From assembly GCA_947475315.1 (NCBI GenBank), contig CANJMY010000001.1, positions 1 to 64,000 on the forward strand: a DNA stretch of 64,000 nt, written 5' to 3'. Of this stretch, positions 7,533-14,740 are shown piece by piece (position 1 is the stretch's first letter; each line of letters begins with the position of its first letter). The notes under the pieces were generated by a model. That model ran no database searches and had not been told where the DNA came from. It saw only the letters and a program-made list of their open reading frames with translations. The position numbers were made by a program, and so were the translations under genes. The DNA is from Pseudomonadota bacterium. GTDB taxonomy: Bacteria > Myxococcota_A > UBA796 > GCA-2862545.

Positions 7533-8644
7533 GGAGCGGTCCCCTTGTCACAGCGCGCGACCACCGCGGCGGCCGCCGCGCGCACCTGGTTGCGATCGTC
7601 TTGAAGGCGCGTGGCGAACGTGTCCTGCAGCGCGCACAGCCCGGTGGACGACACGGCCCGCGAGGCCGAGGCCCAGGTCCAGGGGTCGTCCGCACGCAGC
7701 ACGCGGCGCACCAGCTCGATGGCGTCCGCGTCGGGCAGCATCTTCAGGCGCTGGAAGCCCAGCTCGCGGGCGGTAGGGTCGTCGCTCTCGATCGCGTGGC
7801 GCACGGCGGCGACCGACGGGTGGGCGAGCACGGCGAGCGCGTCGCGCAGGGGCTTGTCCCCCACCGTCGACAGGTCCTGGGCCAGCTTGGCGCGGTCGGC
7901 GTCCGGAAGCGCGGCGATCAGCTCCGCCAGATCCCAACCGACCGAGGCGTCCGCGCGCACCGACGACCGCCAGGCGGCGCGGGCGTCCGGATCGCCAAGG
8001 CGCGCGCGCACCACCTGCATGCGCGCGATCGCGTCCGGCTCGACCCAGCGCTCAGCGCCCACCAGGGCTGCGGCCAGCTCCGGCCAGCCGTGCGTGGCGA
8101 TGGTGCCCAGGAGCAAAACGTCGTCGCGCAGGTCGCCGTGGTCGATGGTGCTGGCGACGGTCGCCTTGGCGGCGGCGTCCCCGAGCGCGACGCGCACCAG
8201 CCCGAGCGGCACGCGGTCGGCCTTGGGCGTGCCCGATCCCACCTCGAACGCGTCGAGCGGGAACGTGGCGCCGTGGGCCAGGCGTTCGAACGCGACCGAC
8301 GCGCGGGTGGTCGCGTCCGCCGAGGGCAGGACGGCGTAGGCCTCGAGCGTGGCGTCATCCAGGCCGCTCGCGACCATGGCGCGCTGCACCCACGGGTCCG
8401 GGTCGTACAGGGCGCGCTCCACCCACGCGCCGCGCTCGGCGGCCAGGGCGGGGGCGCGGGCCAGCCCGATCAGCGCGATGGCGCGGGTGTCCGGGTCGGT
8501 GTCGGCCGCCAGCTTCTTGAGGATGTCGAGCGGAGGCGCTGCGGCCATCGGCTCGCCGTCCGGCAACGTGGTGTCGAGCGCCAGCTGAGAGATCGGCCGA
8601 CACGCCATGCCGACCGCGCACGCGACCGGCAGGAGGCGGTTCAC
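7529..8644 (-). CDS. HEAT-repeat-like putative lipoprotein
   Basis: 371-aa product from GTG 8644, chosen because it forms a GTGA overlap with the preceding FHA gene. The first residues (VNRLLPVACAVGMAC) look like a short lipoprotein-type signal, though the lipobox (GMAC) is atypical. The rest is a series of Ala/Leu/Asp-rich helical repeats (DTRAIALIGLARA, DPWVQRAMVASG, HPSVAAVRHAIES) resembling HEAT/PBS-lyase repeats. These are protein-interaction scaffolds. It is coupled on both sides, to the tandem FHA protein and to the AAA ATPase. No enzymatic motif was seen. Confidence 0.7.
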   Translation of the reverse strand: MNRLLPVACAVGMACRPISQLALDTTLPDGEPMAAAPPLDILKKLAADTDPDTRAIALIGLARAPALAAERGAWVERALYDPDPWVQRAMVASGLDDATLEAYAVLPSADATTRASVAFERLAHGATFPLDAFEVGSGTPKADRVPLGLVRVALGDAAAKATVASTIDHGDLRDDVLLLGTIATHGWPELAAALVGAERWVEPDAIARMQVVRARLGDPDARAAWRSSVRADASVGWDLAELIAALPDADRAKLAQDLSTVGDKPLRDALAVLAHPSVAAVRHAIESDDPTARELGFQRLKMLPDADAIELVRRVLRADDPWTWASASRAVSSTGLCALQDTFATRLQDDRNQVRAAAAAVVARCDKGTAP

Positions 8645-9576
8645 CGCGGCATCGCCAGGAAGGCGATCACGCCGCCGCAGGTGACGAGCGAGCCCACCAC
8701 CAGGATGCCCACGAGGATCCACATCACCGTGTTGTCCTGCGCGGCGGCCGGCTGGTTCATGCGCGACTGAACCGGGAGCACCGGCGCGCGGACCACGGGC
8801 GCAGGCGGAGGCGGAGGCAGAGGCGCGGGGACCGGAGCGGGGACCGGAGCGGGGACCGGAGCGGGGACCGGAGCGGGGACCGGAGCGGGGACCGGAGCGG
8901 GAGCAGGCGTCGGCGTCGGCACGGCGACCACGACCGGGGTGGACTTGGGCGCAGGCGCAGGGGCCGGAGCGGGGGCCGATGCGCCGCCGATCAGCTCGAA
9001 GCGGAGGACCGAGTTGCCCAGGGCGACCAGATCGCCGTGACGGAGCACGGAGTCAGACACCTGCTCGTCGTTGAGGAACACGCCGTTGGCGCTGTCGTTG
9101 TCGACCAGCGACCACGTGGTGCCGCGGCGGACCAGCCGGGCGTGGGCGCGCGAGGCGCCCTTGTCGTCGAGGTGCACGTCCTGGTCGGCGCCGCGGCCGA
9201 TCGACGCGCTGGCGCCGCGCAGGGGGAAGCGCCTGCCCGCGTCGGGGCCGTCCACGCCGATCAGCTCGGCGCCGGGCTGCTCGACCGTGTCTGCCCGCTG
9301 GAGCAGCATGGTGAACGGGAGGATCTCGATCACCGCGCCCAGCGCGACCACGCCGTTGGTGACCTGGGTGCCTTCGACGAAGGTGCCGTTGCCGCTGCCG
9401 AGGTCCTCGACCACGACCAAGTCACCGTCGACCAGCAGGCGGGCGTGCTTGCGCGACACCTCCTTGTCGTCGAGGCGGATCTCATTGCCTTCCTGGCGAC
9501 CGATGCCGAACGCCCCATCGGCGAGCTTGAGCTTGCGCTCGGCCTCGCCCTCCCTACGAATCACCAGCTCGATCAT
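8641..9576 (-). CDS. tandem FHA-domain protein with C-terminal membrane anchor
   Basis: 311 aa from ATG 9576, which has GAGGAG upstream. Two FHA domains read phosphothreonine: FHA1 has GRQEGNEIRLDDKEVSRKHA and GSGNGTFVEG; FHA2 has GRGADQDVHLDDKGASRAHA and DSANGVFLND. Both keep the Arg, Ser-Arg-x-His and Asn-Gly signature residues. A long Pro/Ala/Val linker with six VPAP units follows, then one C-terminal helix (MWILVGILVVGSLVTCGG). The topology puts the FHA domains on one side of a membrane, probably the cytoplasm. It lies 10 bp after a single-FHA gene and overlaps the HEAT gene. It probably couples Ser/Thr kinase signals to the HEAT/AAA partners. Confidence 0.85.
   Translation of the reverse strand: MIELVIRREGEAERKLKLADGAFGIGRQEGNEIRLDDKEVSRKHARLLVDGDLVVVEDLGSGNGTFVEGTQVTNGVVALGAVIEILPFTMLLQRADTVEQPGAELIGVDGPDAGRRFPLRGASASIGRGADQDVHLDDKGASRAHARLVRRGTTWSLVDNDSANGVFLNDEQVSDSVLRHGDLVALGNSVLRFELIGGASAPAPAPAPAPKSTPVVVAVPTPTPAPAPVPAPVPAPVPAPVPAPVPAPVPAPLPPPPPAPVVRAPVLPVQSRMNQPAAAQDNTVMWILVGILVVGSLVTCGGVIAFLAMPR
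8827..8898. repeat. 12-bp tandem repeat (6 copies) coding for VPAP linker
   Basis: Six exact copies of GGGGACCGGAGC lie inside the tandem-FHA gene and encode the Pro-Ala linker. Such arrays are prone to copy-number change, so linker length may vary between strains. Confidence 0.9.
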
Positions 9577-9586
9577 GAGTCGCTCC

Positions 9587-9967
9587 TCATCGCCAGAACC
9601 AACGGCGCCGCTGCGTCTTGCCTTCCGACTCAGGGGCCGAAGGCGGGGTTTGAGGCGCGGGTTCAGGGGTGTCCCACCGCACCTCGAGCTCACAGTCCGC
9701 GATCCGGACCACGTCGCCCACGCGTAACGCCTTGTGGTCGGCGATGCGCTGGCCGTTCACGAACACCCCATTGCGCGACCCGGCCTCCTGGATCCAGAGG
9801 GTACCGTTGTCGTAGCGCAGCCGGGCGTGGAAGCGGGACACGCCATCTTGATCCAGCACCACGCCGTTCTCAGGCGCCCGGCCGACGCTCGTGTCCCCGT
9901 CCGCGATCGGGATGACCCGCCCCGCGACGACCCCCGACGTTCCGAAGAGCACCAGCCTATCCGACAT
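9587..9967 (-). CDS. single FHA-domain protein
   Basis: 126-aa cytoplasmic protein made of one FHA domain: GRAPENGVVLDQDGVSRFHARLR with the phosphopeptide-binding Arg, Ser-Arg-x-His, and SRNGVFVNG. The domain is followed by a short Pro-rich and basic tail (KTQRRRWFWR). ATG 9967 is used; GTG 9973, two codons upstream, is also possible with the same AGGGG site. It is the first gene of the FHA / FHA-TM / HEAT / AAA series and lies 17-23 bp after aroE. Confidence 0.85.
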   Translation of the reverse strand: MSDRLVLFGTSGVVAGRVIPIADGDTSVGRAPENGVVLDQDGVSRFHARLRYDNGTLWIQEAGSRNGVFVNGQRIADHKALRVGDVVRIADCELEVRWDTPEPAPQTPPSAPESEGKTQRRRWFWR

Positions 9968-9990
9968 CCGCACTCACCCCTGCTTGCAGT

Positions 9991-10830
9991 CTAAACCATC
10001 CGACGCAGCGCGCCCGCCGCGTCCACCGTCAAACCCGTGAAGAGACGGAAGGCCTCCGCCGCCTGGTACACCAGCATGGGCATGCCCGACTGGACGGCCA
10101 CGCCCCGCGCCCGCAGCCTGGCCAACGAGGGCGGCGCGGACATCCAGTAGTTCAGATCGCACCACACCGCGTCTGGGCGCAGCAGGTCGACGTCGAACGA
10201 GGCCAGCATGTCGGCCGCCCCCCCCGACGTGGCTGCGATCACCAGGTCGACGTCCGCCGCCCGCGCCGCGAAGGCCGCCGCGTCCAGCGGGCCCGCGTCG
10301 ACGGCGACGCCCGGCCAGTGGGTGGTGGTCCGATCGCAGGCCGCCCGGGCCCGCGCCACGTCCCGGTTGAGCCAGGTCACCGACCGCGCCCCACCCGACG
10401 CGCAGGCCGCGCCCACGCCCAAGCCGGCGCCGCCCGCGCCCAACACCAGCACCCGAGCCCCCGTCACCCGGTCACCAAACTCGGCCTGAAGGCCCGCCAA
10501 GAAGCCCAGGCCGTCGGTGTTGTGGCCGATCAGCCGGTCGCCCTCGCGCACCACGGTGTTCACCGCGCCCACCTTGGCGGCGAAGCCCTCCACCGCGTCG
10601 AGCGCGGGCACCACCGCCTCCTTGAACGGGATGGTGAGGTTCACGCCCGACAGCGACAGGGTGCGCAGGGCCGCCACCACTTGATCGGCGCGGGCCGGGT
10701 CGACGTCGAGCGCCACGTAGCGGGCGTCGACGTTGTGGTCGGCGAACCAGCCGTTGTGCAGCTCCGGGCTCCGGCTGTGCGCGACCGGGTGCCCGAGCAG
10801 CGCGAAGGTCCGCGTGCGACCGGTGATCAC
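9991..10830 (-). CDS. aroE: shikimate dehydrogenase
   Basis: NADP-dependent reduction of 3-dehydroshikimate in aromatic amino-acid biosynthesis. The 279-aa product has the substrate motif GHPVAHSRSPELHN, the catalytic-Lys motif NLTIPFKE, the conserved HNTDGLGF, the nucleotide-binding GAGGAGLGVGAA, and the C-terminal GMPMLVYQAAEAF. The GTG start at 10830 overlaps the ribF stop as GTGA. It is the second gene of a ribF-aroE pair that probably reads into the FHA operon. Confidence 0.97.
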   Translation of the reverse strand: MITGRTRTFALLGHPVAHSRSPELHNGWFADHNVDARYVALDVDPARADQVVAALRTLSLSGVNLTIPFKEAVVPALDAVEGFAAKVGAVNTVVREGDRLIGHNTDGLGFLAGLQAEFGDRVTGARVLVLGAGGAGLGVGAACASGGARSVTWLNRDVARARAACDRTTTHWPGVAVDAGPLDAAAFAARAADVDLVIAATSGGAADMLASFDVDLLRPDAVWCDLNYWMSAPPSLARLRARGVAVQSGMPMLVYQAAEAFRLFTGLTVDAAGALRRMV

Positions 10831-11756
10831 GGGCGCTCCGCCAGCACGGCCCGCGCAACCACCGCGTCCGCCTTGATCTGGGCGACCAGCGCGTCCAGAC
10901 CGGGGAAGGGGCGCTCCTCGCGAACGCGCTCGATGAAGTCCACGCGAATGGGCGCGTCGTACACGTCGCCCGCGAAGTCGAACAGGTGGACCTCGACACG
11001 AACGCCGCTGCCGTGGAACGTAGGCCGCGTGCCGACGTTCGCCACGCCGGGCCGAACCACGCCGCCCACCAGGGCTCTCACCGCGTACACGCCGTTGGCC
11101 GGGACCAGGCCGCCAGTCACGCCGACGTTCGCCGTGGGGAAGCCGAGGGTGCGACCGCGCTGATCGCCGTGCTCGACCACGCCCGCGACGTCGTGCTGGC
11201 GACCGAGCAGGCGCGCCGCGAGCGCCACGTCGCCGTCCGCCAGGCAGCGACGGATGCGCGAGCTGCTCACCACGGCGCCATCGACCTCAACCCCGCCGAC
11301 CTGCACCACCGGCAGGCCCAGGACGCGCTCAATGACGCCGGCGTCTCCCGCGCGGCCGTGCCCAAAGCGGAAGTCCCACCCGACCACCACGCCGGTAGCG
11401 CCTAGGCGACGGCGCAAGATCTCGATGCAGAAGTCGGCGGCCTCCAGCGCGGCCATCGCCCGGTCGAAGGGCTCGACGATCACTTGATCGGCGCCGCACC
11501 GGAGCAGAGCGTCGACCCGCTCGTCCATCAGCTGGAGGAGCGGTTGTCGCTTGTCGGGCGGCGCCAGCACGTCGCGCGGCGACGGGTTGAACGTGAACGC
11601 GCACACCTGGCCGTCGCCCGCCATCGACCGCGCGGCGGCGAGCAGGGCGCGGTGACCCAGGTGGACCCCGTCGAAGTTGCCGATGGTCACCACGGCGCCG
11701 CGCGCATGAGGCGGGACCGAGTCGGAGCCTTGGAAGACGAGGGGACGGTCGGACAA
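10827..11756 (-). CDS. ribF: bifunctional riboflavin kinase / FAD synthetase
   Basis: Makes FMN and FAD from riboflavin. The N-terminal nucleotidyltransferase domain has TIGNFDGVHLGHRALL and later SSSRIRRCLADGDV. The C-terminal flavokinase domain has GRTLGFPTANV, NGVYAV and GVANVGTRPTF. The 309-aa length is normal. The start is assigned to TTG 11756 because the family normally has a short segment before the nucleotide-binding motif. No clear ribosome-binding site is seen, so the exact start is uncertain. Confidence 0.95.
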   Translation of the reverse strand: MSDRPLVFQGSDSVPPHARGAVVTIGNFDGVHLGHRALLAAARSMAGDGQVCAFTFNPSPRDVLAPPDKRQPLLQLMDERVDALLRCGADQVIVEPFDRAMAALEAADFCIEILRRRLGATGVVVGWDFRFGHGRAGDAGVIERVLGLPVVQVGGVEVDGAVVSSSRIRRCLADGDVALAARLLGRQHDVAGVVEHGDQRGRTLGFPTANVGVTGGLVPANGVYAVRALVGGVVRPGVANVGTRPTFHGSGVRVEVHLFDFAGDVYDAPIRVDFIERVREERPFPGLDALVAQIKADAVVARAVLAERP

Positions 11757-11886
11757 AGCGCGTCACCGACGCGCGAGCGCAGGCTCGCGGGTGGCCGCGG
11801 GTAACGCACGCCGGGGGCGGCGGCTATCGGCCGCTTGACACGGGGGATGGCCCCGCGTACGCCCCGATCCTCCGCCGGAGTTCTCC

Positions 11887-12303
11887 ATGTCGCGCAAGCG
11901 CGCGCTCGTCTTGTCCCTAGCCCTCGCCGCCCCGGCGGCCGCGCTCGCCATGGGCTTGGGCGGAGACACGCCCACCCGCATCCCCGTCCCTTCCGCGGAA
12001 TTCTCGGCTACGGTCGAGGACGTGTCGGGCACCGTGATGGACGTGACGCACGTCACCTTCGACGGCGACGTGTACCTGGCGGGCATGATCGGCGAGGCGC
12101 AGGTCGCCGTGCCGTTCGAGAAGATCGCCAACGTCCGCGTGGAGCCCACCAACGACGAGACCCGTCGGGTGGCGCTGGCCACGCTCAAGGACGGCACGAC
12201 AGTGCGGGTGATCGTGGAGCGCGACGTGCCCTGCTACGGCGCGGCGGTGTTCGGGAACTACAAGATCGACGTCGAGAAGATCCGCAAGATCACGTTCCAC
12301 TGA
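11887..12303 (+). CDS. small secreted protein of unknown function
   Basis: 138 aa with an N-terminal signal peptide (MSRKRALVLSLALAAPAAALA). The mature domain is a compact beta-rich domain without recognised motifs, with a single Cys near the end (VPCYGAAVFG) and a charged C-terminus. A GGAG ribosome-binding site precedes the ATG. It is divergent from ribF, and its end overlaps the convergent downstream gene by 14 bp. Probably periplasmic; function unknown. Confidence 0.75.
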   Translation: MSRKRALVLSLALAAPAAALAMGLGGDTPTRIPVPSAEFSATVEDVSGTVMDVTHVTFDGDVYLAGMIGEAQVAVPFEKIANVRVEPTNDETRRVALATLKDGTTVRVIVERDVPCYGAAVFGNYKIDVEKIRKITFH

Positions 12304-13186
12304 GCGCGTGCCAGACGTGGCTGGTGCGGATCAGCCTGTGTCCGCACAGCCGGAGCAGATCCTCCAGCTTGAGCGCGCGACCGGACGTGGACGAGGCAAG
12401 CCCCACCTGCACGATCGAGCCCATCAGCAGCTCGCGCGGGGGGACGCGAGGAAGCACCAGCGCGGCCCGCGCGACGTGACCGGTGGTGGTGGGCACGAGC
12501 CGCGCCCACAGCAGCGCCCCCGGCGCCAGCTCCCCGTCCACCGCGCCCGCCTCCGACAGATCAACCGGACCTGACGGCACCCAGTCTGCGTGCATCGGCA
12601 GCAGCGGCGCGACCGTCCAGCCGCCGCCAACCTGGGCGACCAGTCGCCACGGAGCCGGCGGCGTGTTCGACATGGCGAGCATGCGCTGCCGGAACGCGTC
12701 CAGCCGATGCCTCTTGCGGTCGAGCACCCACGACCGCACCGGCGGGTGGTTCGTGCCCGGGTGATCGGCGAACGCCGCCACCGCGACCGCGGCGATCCAC
12801 GCGAGGCGGTGCCGCGGCTGCCGCAGGTCTAGTCGAGGCGCCCACGGGCCGAGCACCGCCTCGAGCGCGAGCTCGCCGGCGTCGGGCTCGTAGTCGAGCG
12901 TCACCCGGACCAGCTCCTCGGTGCCGGCGACGTCCGCGGCGCGCGTCACTACCTGGGCGCTCGCCGGCGGAGCGCCGCGAAGGCCGAGCCGCGCGATGGC
13001 GGCGCGGAGCGTGGGCAGGTCCGGCACCACGCCACGCTCGACGCCCTCCAGCGCCACGGACACGTCGGCCAGCGCGCGATCGTGCGACGCCTCGTCCAGC
13101 GCGTGCGGGCCGAACCAGCCGGCGTGATCCTCGCGCGCGTCCTCAACAGAGGACCACGGCAGGCCGAGCAGGGGCGCGCTCTTCAC
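12290..13186 (-). CDS. hypothetical protein
   Basis: 298 aa from GTG 13186, only 4 bp after the stop of the WYL regulator, so the two are co-transcribed. No signal peptide, membrane segment or known catalytic motif was found. It is rich in Ala, Leu and Trp, with a conserved-looking N-terminus (LLGLPWSSVEDAREDHAGWF). Its tail overlaps the convergent small secreted gene by 14 bp. Its job may be linked to the WYL regulator. No confident family assignment. Confidence 0.65.
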   Translation of the reverse strand: MKSAPLLGLPWSSVEDAREDHAGWFGPHALDEASHDRALADVSVALEGVERGVVPDLPTLRAAIARLGLRGAPPASAQVVTRAADVAGTEELVRVTLDYEPDAGELALEAVLGPWAPRLDLRQPRHRLAWIAAVAVAAFADHPGTNHPPVRSWVLDRKRHRLDAFRQRMLAMSNTPPAPWRLVAQVGGGWTVAPLLPMHADWVPSGPVDLSEAGAVDGELAPGALLWARLVPTTTGHVARAALVLPRVPPRELLMGSIVQVGLASSTSGRALKLEDLLRLCGHRLIRTSHVWHALSGT

Positions 13187-13190
13187 AGGA

Positions 13191-14165
13191 TCAGGACTCG
13201 CGGTCGTACAGGCGCGCGGTGCGCACCAGATCCGACCGGAGCTGCTCCATCAGCGCCGCCGGCTCAAGCACCCGAACGTCAGGGCCAAAGCTGCGCACCC
13301 ACGACACCAGCTCGAAGTTCAGCGCCACGTCCAGCGTCAGCTCAAGCCAGCCGTCCGGCCGCACCTGAAGCTGCTGCGACGGGTGCCAGCGGCGCTCACG
13401 GACAAAGGTGCGGGTCTCCGGCGCGAAGGCCAGCCGCACGCGCACCGGCGGCCCGATGATGATCCCGAACGCGTGCTTGAGGTGGATGTTCGGGTCCCAG
13501 TCGGGTGGGATCTCGAACTTGTCGTTCCACACGCGCACCAGCTCGGCGATGCGCTCGACCGCGAAGGTCTTGACCTGGCCCGCCTCCTCGTCGAACGCGA
13601 ACACGTACAGACCCTGGCGATACACCGCGAGCGTGTAGGGACGAAGCCGATAACGACGCGTCACGCCCTGCGCGTTCTGGTACCGGACCTCTACCGGATT
13701 GTCGAAGACCAGCGCCGACACCAGGTCGTCGATCACGTCCGACGGGTCGCCCGTGTAGTCCTTGGCATGCTCCGGCACGGCCAGGAACTTGCGGTCCAGC
13801 TGGCGGGACAGCTCCTTGTGCGTGCGGGAGATGGCAGGCTCAAGGCGCTCGATGGCGTCGTCCATGTCCTGGCTGAACGACGTGCCGTTGAGGAAGGTGA
13901 ACAGCTTGCGGCCGAAGTGCAGCGACAGGACCTCGGCCAGCGACATCTGCACGCCCGACCGCCGCCAGCGCGGCTCGACCGACACCACGCGCTCATCCCC
14001 GCGGCCGTCGTCCACCAGCGGGACGCCCAGGGTGCGCAGGTCCGCGAGGTAGCGACGCAGCGAGCGCGCGTCGAGATCGAAACGATCTCGCAATTCCGCC
14101 GCGCGAACGCCGCCCGCGCGCCGCACCAACTCCATCATCTCCACCAGCTTCTGCGCCTTGTTCAA
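13191..14165 (-). CDS. WYL-domain transcriptional regulator
   Basis: 324 aa. The N-terminal helix-turn-helix (residues about 5-45, VEMMELVRRAGGVRAAELRDRFDLDARSLRRYLADLRTL read in part) is of the DeoR/WYL type. The WYL sensor domain follows in the middle (RRYRLRPYTLAVYRQGLYVFA, where the WYL triplet is replaced by a related Tyr-Arg-Gln-Gly-Leu-Tyr motif), then the C-terminal WCX-like extension. The TTG start at 14165 is supported by GGGGAGG 6-7 nt upstream. WYL proteins often sense nucleic-acid or nucleotide ligands and control stress, repair or defence genes. It is divergent from a small membrane protein, a possible target. Confidence 0.85.
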   Translation of the reverse strand: MNKAQKLVEMMELVRRAGGVRAAELRDRFDLDARSLRRYLADLRTLGVPLVDDGRGDERVVSVEPRWRRSGVQMSLAEVLSLHFGRKLFTFLNGTSFSQDMDDAIERLEPAISRTHKELSRQLDRKFLAVPEHAKDYTGDPSDVIDDLVSALVFDNPVEVRYQNAQGVTRRYRLRPYTLAVYRQGLYVFAFDEEAGQVKTFAVERIAELVRVWNDKFEIPPDWDPNIHLKHAFGIIIGPPVRVRLAFAPETRTFVRERRWHPSQQLQVRPDGWLELTLDVALNFELVSWVRSFGPDVRVLEPAALMEQLRSDLVRTARLYDRES

Positions 14166-14287
14166 GACCGACCTCCCCGACCACGACCCGGAAACTCTTG
14201 TGAAGCGGACAATTTTTGCCCCCGTAGCGTGTCATGCTGTGGATGACCCGCCGGAAAGGACCGCCGACGGCTTCCGATACTGAACAC

Positions 14288-14314
14288 TTGACACGTGAAC
14301 ATCCGTTCTGTTAT
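14288..14314 (+). promoter_or_regulatory. promoter of the small membrane-protein gene
   Basis: Consensus -35 TTGACA at 14288-14293 and a -10-like TGTTAT at 14309-14314, 15 bp apart, upstream of the small ORF at 14339. It lies in the 173-bp region divergent from the WYL regulator. Confidence 0.5.
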
Positions 14315-14338
14315 CGTGGTCCCACTGCGGAGGCACCC

Positions 14339-14587
14339 ATGACTGGCCACCTTCTCGACTTCTTCTTCCTCGCGTCCTTCTCCGGCGTCCTCGTGTCGAT
14401 CGCCGCGGCAGGCATCCTCGTCCTCCCCTGGCAGGACGACGAGATGGACGACACCGTCGCGGCCCTGAAGGCCGCCGGTCGCCTGTTCGAGCGCATGGCC
14501 CACCACGCGGGCGACACCGTCCGCCGCCTGGACACCCTGGACCGCGGCACCCACGTCTTCGAGCCGCCCACCATGCCTGCGCGCTAG
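14339..14587 (+). CDS. small single-helix membrane protein
   Basis: 82 aa from ATG 14339 with GGAGG 6 nt upstream. An N-terminal hydrophobic helix (LLDFFFLASFSGVLVSIAAA) is followed by a soluble amphipathic tail (DDTVAALKAAGRLFERMAHH). No homology is recognised. It is transcribed from a near-consensus promoter and divergent from the WYL regulator. It is probably an inner-membrane protein of unknown function. Confidence 0.6.
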   Translation: MTGHLLDFFFLASFSGVLVSIAAAGILVLPWQDDEMDDTVAALKAAGRLFERMAHHAGDTVRRLDTLDRGTHVFEPPTMPAR

Positions 14588-14740
14588 CGCGCTGGGGCGG
14601 CCTGTCCGCTCCCACGCCGTCGTTCCAACGGGCGCTGAGCCCGCTGCAGGGGCCTGATTTGCGAGAGCGCACCTTGGATGGGCGCACGGCGCGCGCATCA
14701 GGATAGGAGCCCAACTCCCCCACCCCACCCCGCGGCGCCG

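Noticed and set aside
8827-8898. Tandem 12-bp array as a CRISPR or regulatory repeat
   Set aside because: Units are contiguous without spacers and in frame with the FHA protein linker.
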